Shown here piece by piece: positions 60,758 through 64,000 of a stretch of DNA of 64,000 nt. Source of the stretch: Xylanibacter ruminicola. GTDB lineage: Bacteria; Bacteroidota; Bacteroidia; Bacteroidales; Bacteroidaceae. Numbering within the stretch: position 1 is the first letter of the stretch; the number at the start of each line of letters is the position of its first letter. The stretch spans positions 62,001 to 126,000 of the forward strand of contig SUYC01000004.1 in NCBI GenBank assembly GCA_015060625.1, in the 5' to 3' direction. The notes below the pieces were generated by a model that did no database searches, was not told the origin of the DNA, and worked only from the letters and a program-made list of their open reading frames with translations. The position numbers were made by a program, and so were the translations under genes.

Positions 60758-60782
60758 AATAACTGGGATACTGGGATTTGGA
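60758..60782 (+). repeat. 25-bp direct repeat, right copy
   Basis: Identical to 55485-55509 (CTGGGATACTGGGATTTGG is the core). The two copies flank the whole small-membrane/leader/GTPase/TerB/WYL run. Confidence 0.85.
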
Positions 60783-61091
60783 ATGGCACAATTTGTGAAT
60801 ATATGTTAATTTTTAAACCTATAAATAATGCGGTTTTAGTAAGAAAGTGATGATTTGGGGCGAGATATTTGAAATATCAGTGCGAAAAGTAGCTGATTTG
60901 GAGACGATTTTGGAGGTGCAGATTTTTGGCAGGCGATGGCTGTGACTGGCGGAAATGCCATATTTTGTAAAGAAAAGAGAGCCGTAACTTCCTCGTGGGA
61001 AAGATTATTTTTCCTCACCTGAAAGTTTACGGGTATCTACCTGATAGTGACGTACTAAATATTTCATCATTTCTTCGTTCAAAACGTCACA
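60783..61091. other. Intergenic stretch, no supported gene
   Basis: About 310 nt beyond the right 25-bp repeat. The 60-aa minus-strand ORF here (60836-61018) has no start context, promoter or family match. I see nothing else firm. Confidence 0.4.
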
Positions 61092-61243
61092 CATCCCAAT
61101 ATCCCAGTTTTTATTGCGCACCTTACCTCATAAAAATATACACATCTTTAAATAATTATATATATTTTAACATTTATAAAAGGATTTATAAAGGGGTTAG
61201 GCGGGCTTAAAAAAAAAACTGGGATACTGAGATATTGGGACAG
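61092..61243. repeat. AT-rich segment between inverted ACTGGGATAyTGGGA repeats
   Basis: The minus-strand copy AACTGGGATATTGGGATG (61092-61109) and the plus-strand copy AACTGGGATACTGAGATATTGGGACAG (61217-61243) face each other across about 107 nt of extreme AT richness (ATTATATATATTTTAACATT). They share the core of the 25-bp direct repeats. The setting, before replication-type genes, suggests a possible origin or regulatory loop. Confidence 0.6.
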
Positions 61244-61268
61244 TACCCCCAGAAAAGCCACCAATAAA

Positions 61269-61300
61269 TTTGGTTATTCGCACAAATAACATTATCTTTG
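61269..61300 (+). promoter_or_regulatory. Consensus promoter TTTG-N20-TATCTTTG
   Basis: TTTG (61269-61272), 20 nt, TATCTTTG (61293-61300), 26 nt before the ATG at 61327. Confidence 0.85.
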
Positions 61301-61326
61301 CAGGCAGAAAAAAAGAGCTTAAAAAA

Positions 61327-61983
61327 ATGATACAGACTCATCTGATGAAACTGGATCAACCGTATCCAGTACTTAATATGAAAGGTGTGTTGGCGCGCCA
61401 CGTGGCAACGCTGATAGAAATACACACCACCGTAGACCCCAAAACGGGCGAGGAAACCATCAAGACCATAAGTCATCCTGTGGTGGATTATGGCGAAAAC
61501 AACTATGCTGGTGTGGTATATGAGAAAATAGAGCTTGAGGACTGCGAGATATTAACCTCGCCCCTGCGAATGCCCGATCTGCATTCAATCATCCACAGTA
61601 ATCTGAGTATGTTTAACCACAAGTTAATTAACGAGCGCCCTGAATTTATTATATGGCGTTTGCACCATCTTGGGATTACCATCGACTGGCCAAAAAAGAC
61701 GGATGCCGACGGCTTTGAGACCGACGAAGACGAAGACCATATAGTAGTTCCAATATCGATGGGAAAGGTTGAAAGTGGCTGGTGGGCAGAGAGTAGCATG
61801 CTGTCGTTTTGTTTCGATGCCAAAGAAATGGAGAGCGACAAAGCACTGCTAAAATATATCCGCCAGATGCGTGGTGAATATTACCACGCTTTCAAAGATC
61901 GCACGTTTGATATCACATTCCACTGCAATCAGCCCGAAGTTCAGTATCTGATAGAGGAACTTAACAGAAATCCTCATCTGTAA
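61327..61983 (+). CDS. Conserved-looking protein of unknown function, VirE-module neighbour
   Basis: 218 residues from the ATG at 61327 (MIQTHLMKLDQPYPVLNMKG); the longer ORF start lies before the promoter. Starts with a beta-like block (GVLARHVATLIEIHTTVDP) and has SHPVVDYGENNYAGVVYEKIE and a C-terminal FHCNQPEVQYLIEELNR. I associate such proteins with the VirE_N/DUF3987 loci of Bacteroidetes from memory, but I know no function. It is followed by the 62016 gene after 32 nt. Confidence 0.65.
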   Translation: MIQTHLMKLDQPYPVLNMKGVLARHVATLIEIHTTVDPKTGEETIKTISHPVVDYGENNYAGVVYEKIELEDCEILTSPLRMPDLHSIIHSNLSMFNHKLINERPEFIIWRLHHLGITIDWPKKTDADGFETDEDEDHIVVPISMGKVESGWWAESSMLSFCFDAKEMESDKALLKYIRQMRGEYYHAFKDRTFDITFHCNQPEVQYLIEELNRNPHL

Positions 61984-62015
61984 TTATTATAAGGTACGAG
62001 CGCGCGAGGATAAAG

Positions 62016-62705
62016 ATGAATGGCCAGATAGAATTACAATATCTGGTGGAATACTGTAAGCAGTTGCCCACGTTTAAAGATGCACTCCCAATCATGATGT
62101 GTATAAAGGATTGGGGGATAGAAAATTGTGCGCTCGATGCAGCGAAGCAAGCCGAATGGGAGGTTAGAGAACATTTTAAATTAATGAGCCCAAAGCATGA
62201 TAACGACTTGCAGCAACCTAAAAAGCTACCACTAACTATTATTGAAACACCTGAGATACCCGAACTGAAGTTTTTTCTTGATGTGGATGATAAAGACGCA
62301 GCAGAGTTTAAGGAGGTACTGCGCGAATGCATTGCAAAGATTAACACCAAAGGCAAGAAAGAGTGGTTTTGCCTTTATGCTGCCTGGCGATACTATAAGA
62401 AGGAACGCGAAACGGATGGTGGCTACGTTGACTTTTTTACGGATATCGACACTTTATTCCCTGGTTTGCTTAAGGATTTGCGCAACGATTTATCAGGCAA
62501 TCGCAAGTACAAACCATACTGCGATATGTTACGTTACGAGTACAATAACTGGGCTGTGGTCGATGGAAAACTGCCACCAATACAAGTTTGGGCACACGAA
62601 GAGTGGACCCGACAATACAAAAACTCATGGAAAACCATCCAGCACATGCAGGCCTTGGTGAGGGATTTTTACAAGGCTTTTGCAGCACTTTTAGGCAACA
62701 ATTAA
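62016..62705 (+). CDS. Unknown helical protein, VirE-module neighbour
   Basis: 229 residues, mostly helical: LQYLVEYCKQLPTFKDALPIMM, a central DVDDKDAAEFKEVLRECIAK and WFCLYAAWRYYKKERETDGGYVDFFTDIDTLFP, then QVWAHEEWTRQYKNSWKTIQHM. No signal peptide. I do not recognise the family. It is the second gene of the operon starting at 61327 and precedes the repeats and the VirE_N protein by 165 nt. Confidence 0.6.
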   Translation: MNGQIELQYLVEYCKQLPTFKDALPIMMCIKDWGIENCALDAAKQAEWEVREHFKLMSPKHDNDLQQPKKLPLTIIETPEIPELKFFLDVDDKDAAEFKEVLRECIAKINTKGKKEWFCLYAAWRYYKKERETDGGYVDFFTDIDTLFPGLLKDLRNDLSGNRKYKPYCDMLRYEYNNWAVVDGKLPPIQVWAHEEWTRQYKNSWKTIQHMQALVRDFYKAFAALLGNN

Positions 62706-62713
62706 TCTATTTT

Positions 62714-62775
62714 ATTCGGCTAGAAATTTATATCCATTCGGCTCATTCGGCCAGATGCAGGCTATCCATTCGGCT
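62714..62775 (+). repeat. Four direct repeats ATTCGGC(T/C)
   Basis: ATTCGGCT at 62714, 62736 and 62768 and ATTCGGCC at 62745, several preceded by CC. They lie about 60-125 nt upstream of the VirE_N -7 element, an iteron- or operator-like arrangement. Confidence 0.75.
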
Positions 62776-62833
62776 GGCTCAGGAAAGGCCTGTTTAGGTC
62801 GAAAAAAAGGATTCAAGGTACACATTTTATATA

Positions 62834-62841
62834 TAACTTTG
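62834..62841 (+). promoter_or_regulatory. -7 element (TAACTTTG) for the VirE_N gene
   Basis: TAACTTTG 29 nt upstream of the ATG at 62871. Confidence 0.55.
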
Positions 62842-62870
62842 TGCTCAGAAACATTAAAATTTTTGAGCAT

Positions 62871-64000
62871 ATGAGTAAGATTGGATTTTCAAAGAACAAC
62901 TTCAGCAAGGTAGTGCCTTGCACAGTTGAACTGCTGAACTCAGCCATTGATTCAGCAGAGGTAATGAACGTGTGCGGACAGATTGCCCGCAAGCTTGAGG
63001 CAGTTAAGGCTGGCCAGGCAACCCGCACCGAGTTTGACGACTACAAGACGGCGATGAAGAAGCAACTGCCTGTGCTTACCCCTCACGCCATCTTTAAGAA
63101 TGGTGAACGCAAGAATGCCGAAGCCATTCCCTCTGGACTCTCGATGTATGATATCGACCACATTGAGAATCCCCGTGGTTACTATCACTCGATGATAGAG
63201 GACCGAATAAGCGAACTGGGCATCGTGACAGCCCACGTAACGCCCTCGACCGAAGGGCTGCGACTGATTTTCGAGATGCCAGCCGGCATGACACTGGCCC
63301 AGGCACAGAAGTGGATGTCGGAGCAGCTTGGCGACAAGAACTACGACGGCTCGGTAAAGGACTATGCTCGTTGTTCGTATCTTGTTCCTCGCGCGTACAT
63401 CTTATATCTGGACGAAGAGGAGCTGCTGAAGGAGCGCGAGGTGAAAGCCGAACCTGTCAAGCCCGAGAGGGCGCCCCAAAACGGGGCCCCCTCAACAGAA
63501 AGCACCACACAGGAGATGGCGTCACAAATCATTACCCCCTCGCCCACTATCGCACAGGATTCGCCTGAGCACCAGCGCAACCTGCGCATCTTCGACCTGG
63601 CGATGACCGAGGCAGGACTTACCCCCGATGCCATCGACGTGGTAGGCATTCACAACTGGCACACATCGCTGGTAGCCATTCTCTCCGTAGGCGTCTGCCG
63701 ACTGATGAGCCAACAGGCCATGATGGATGTACTGGCCACCCGCATGCCTAACTACTCGAAAGAGGCAGATTGCCAGCGATTGGTGGCCGACTTCTACGAC
63801 AAGTACACCAAGGTAAATGCACCCATGCCTATGGGCCTGCGCAACCTGTACAAGCAGAGTATGGTAGAGCAGCCTACAGCTAAGAAAGCAGCCAGCCAAT
63901 TGCTGGGCAACGTACCCCCTGTGATGCCCGAAAAGCTGCCTAAACTGATTAAACTGCTGTGCAGCAAGGAGCCCGAGCACCTGCACCCTGCCATCGCTCT
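62871..64000 (+). CDS. VirE N-terminal/DUF3987-type protein (cut by window edge)
   Basis: Absent from the ORF track because it runs off the right edge; 376 codons are visible. The N-terminal BT4734-like (VirE_N) domain, a primase-like fold, has GLSMYDIDHIENPRGYYHS, then VTAHVTPSTEGLRLIFEMP and SVKDYARCSYLVPR. A linker rich in P and T follows, then a PriCT-like helical part (IHNWHTSLVAILSVGVCRLM) and the start of a DUF3987-type region (PPVMPEKLPKLIKLLCSKEPEH). Such proteins are thought to prime and unwind element DNA. It should continue into the helicase-like part outside the window, probably followed by HU-like and smalltalk genes as in the usual locus. Confidence 0.82.
   Translation, partial: MSKIGFSKNNFSKVVPCTVELLNSAIDSAEVMNVCGQIARKLEAVKAGQATRTEFDDYKTAMKKQLPVLTPHAIFKNGERKNAEAIPSGLSMYDIDHIENPRGYYHSMIEDRISELGIVTAHVTPSTEGLRLIFEMPAGMTLAQAQKWMSEQLGDKNYDGSVKDYARCSYLVPRAYILYLDEEELLKEREVKAEPVKPERAPQNGAPSTESTTQEMASQIITPSPTIAQDSPEHQRNLRIFDLAMTEAGLTPDAIDVVGIHNWHTSLVAILSVGVCRLMSQQAMMDVLATRMPNYSKEADCQRLVADFYDKYTKVNAPMPMGLRNLYKQSMVEQPTAKKAASQLLGNVPPVMPEKLPKLIKLLCSKEPEHLHPAIA

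Noticed and set aside
60836-61018. 60-aa minus-strand ORF
   Set aside because: No promoter, no Shine-Dalgarno, no recognised motifs, and low-complexity composition.
1-64000. CRISPR array, tRNA or rRNA genes, transposases
   Set aside because: I looked for regular spacer-repeat arrays, cloverleaf-like ends with CCA, and transposase or integrase motifs and found none that hold up. A covariance-model scan would be needed to exclude tRNAs fully.

Overview
The window is chromosomal DNA from a member of the Bacteroidales, most likely a Prevotella-like (Prevotellaceae) gut or rumen bacterium. The evidence is the repeated Bacteroidetes promoter form (TTTG, about 20 nt, TAnnTTTG) upstream of many genes, usually without a strong Shine-Dalgarno, together with families typical of the phylum: a hybrid two-component-like regulator with a propeller sensor, GH51 and GH97 glycosidases, DUF4369 and DUF4380 proteins, a small 'smalltalk' protein beside an HU-like protein, and a VirE_N/DUF3987-type protein. 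No rRNA, tRNA or CRISPR array was seen.

Layout. 0-8.8 kb: a partial carboxylesterase, an FAD/Fe-S D-2-hydroxyacid (probably D-lactate) dehydrogenase divergent from a lactate permease, a DUF4380 protein, an MFS transporter, a histidine kinase and Hsp20. 8.9-12.3 kb: mfd. 12.4-19.0 kb: an accessory module with smalltalk, HU-like protein, two secreted proteins (one with an odd chimeric 5' end), a zinc-ribbon protein, a T7-type primase-helicase, a small DnaD/DUF4373-like protein and an M15 peptidase, with an XRE regulator facing them. 19.1-25.3 kb: polyprenol-phosphate mannosyltransferase, PlsC, a phosphoesterase, a stand-alone MetH reactivation domain, dihydroorotase, DUF4369 lipoprotein and DivIC/FtsB. 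25.4-37.6 kb: dnaX, a kinase-xylE-receiver operon, GH51 arabinofuranosidase, an N-acetylglucosamine-kinase-like protein and an MscS channel. 37.7-45.6 kb: kdsA and kdsD, a degenerate one-polypeptide transmembrane regulator, a cardiolipin synthase-like protein and an acyltransferase. 45.6-55.3 kb: a TPR protein, a solute-binding lipoprotein, radA, pgk, a membrane protein, GH97 and UDP-xylose synthase.

55.4-64 kb is a second accessory region. It opens with the decayed 3' end of another GH97 gene. An exact 25-bp direct repeat (55485 and 60758) brackets a minus-strand gene run: three very small membrane proteins, then a structured RNA leader, a DUF6140-like protein, and a markedly AT-rich four-gene block (membrane GTPase, tail-anchored protein, unknown protein, TerB-like protein), then an unknown protein with a histidine-rich end and a WYL regulator. 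This run is the best candidate for an undescribed system, possibly defence-related. To its right an AT-rich segment flanked by inverted CTGGGAT-type repeats, two conserved-looking unknown genes, four ATTCGGC repeats and a truncated VirE_N/DUF3987 protein look like a replication-type module.

A separate pattern is three long inverted repeats of different sequence but the same design. They end 7-12 bp upstream of the -7 elements of mfd, dnaX and pgk and cover the place where a -33 box would be.
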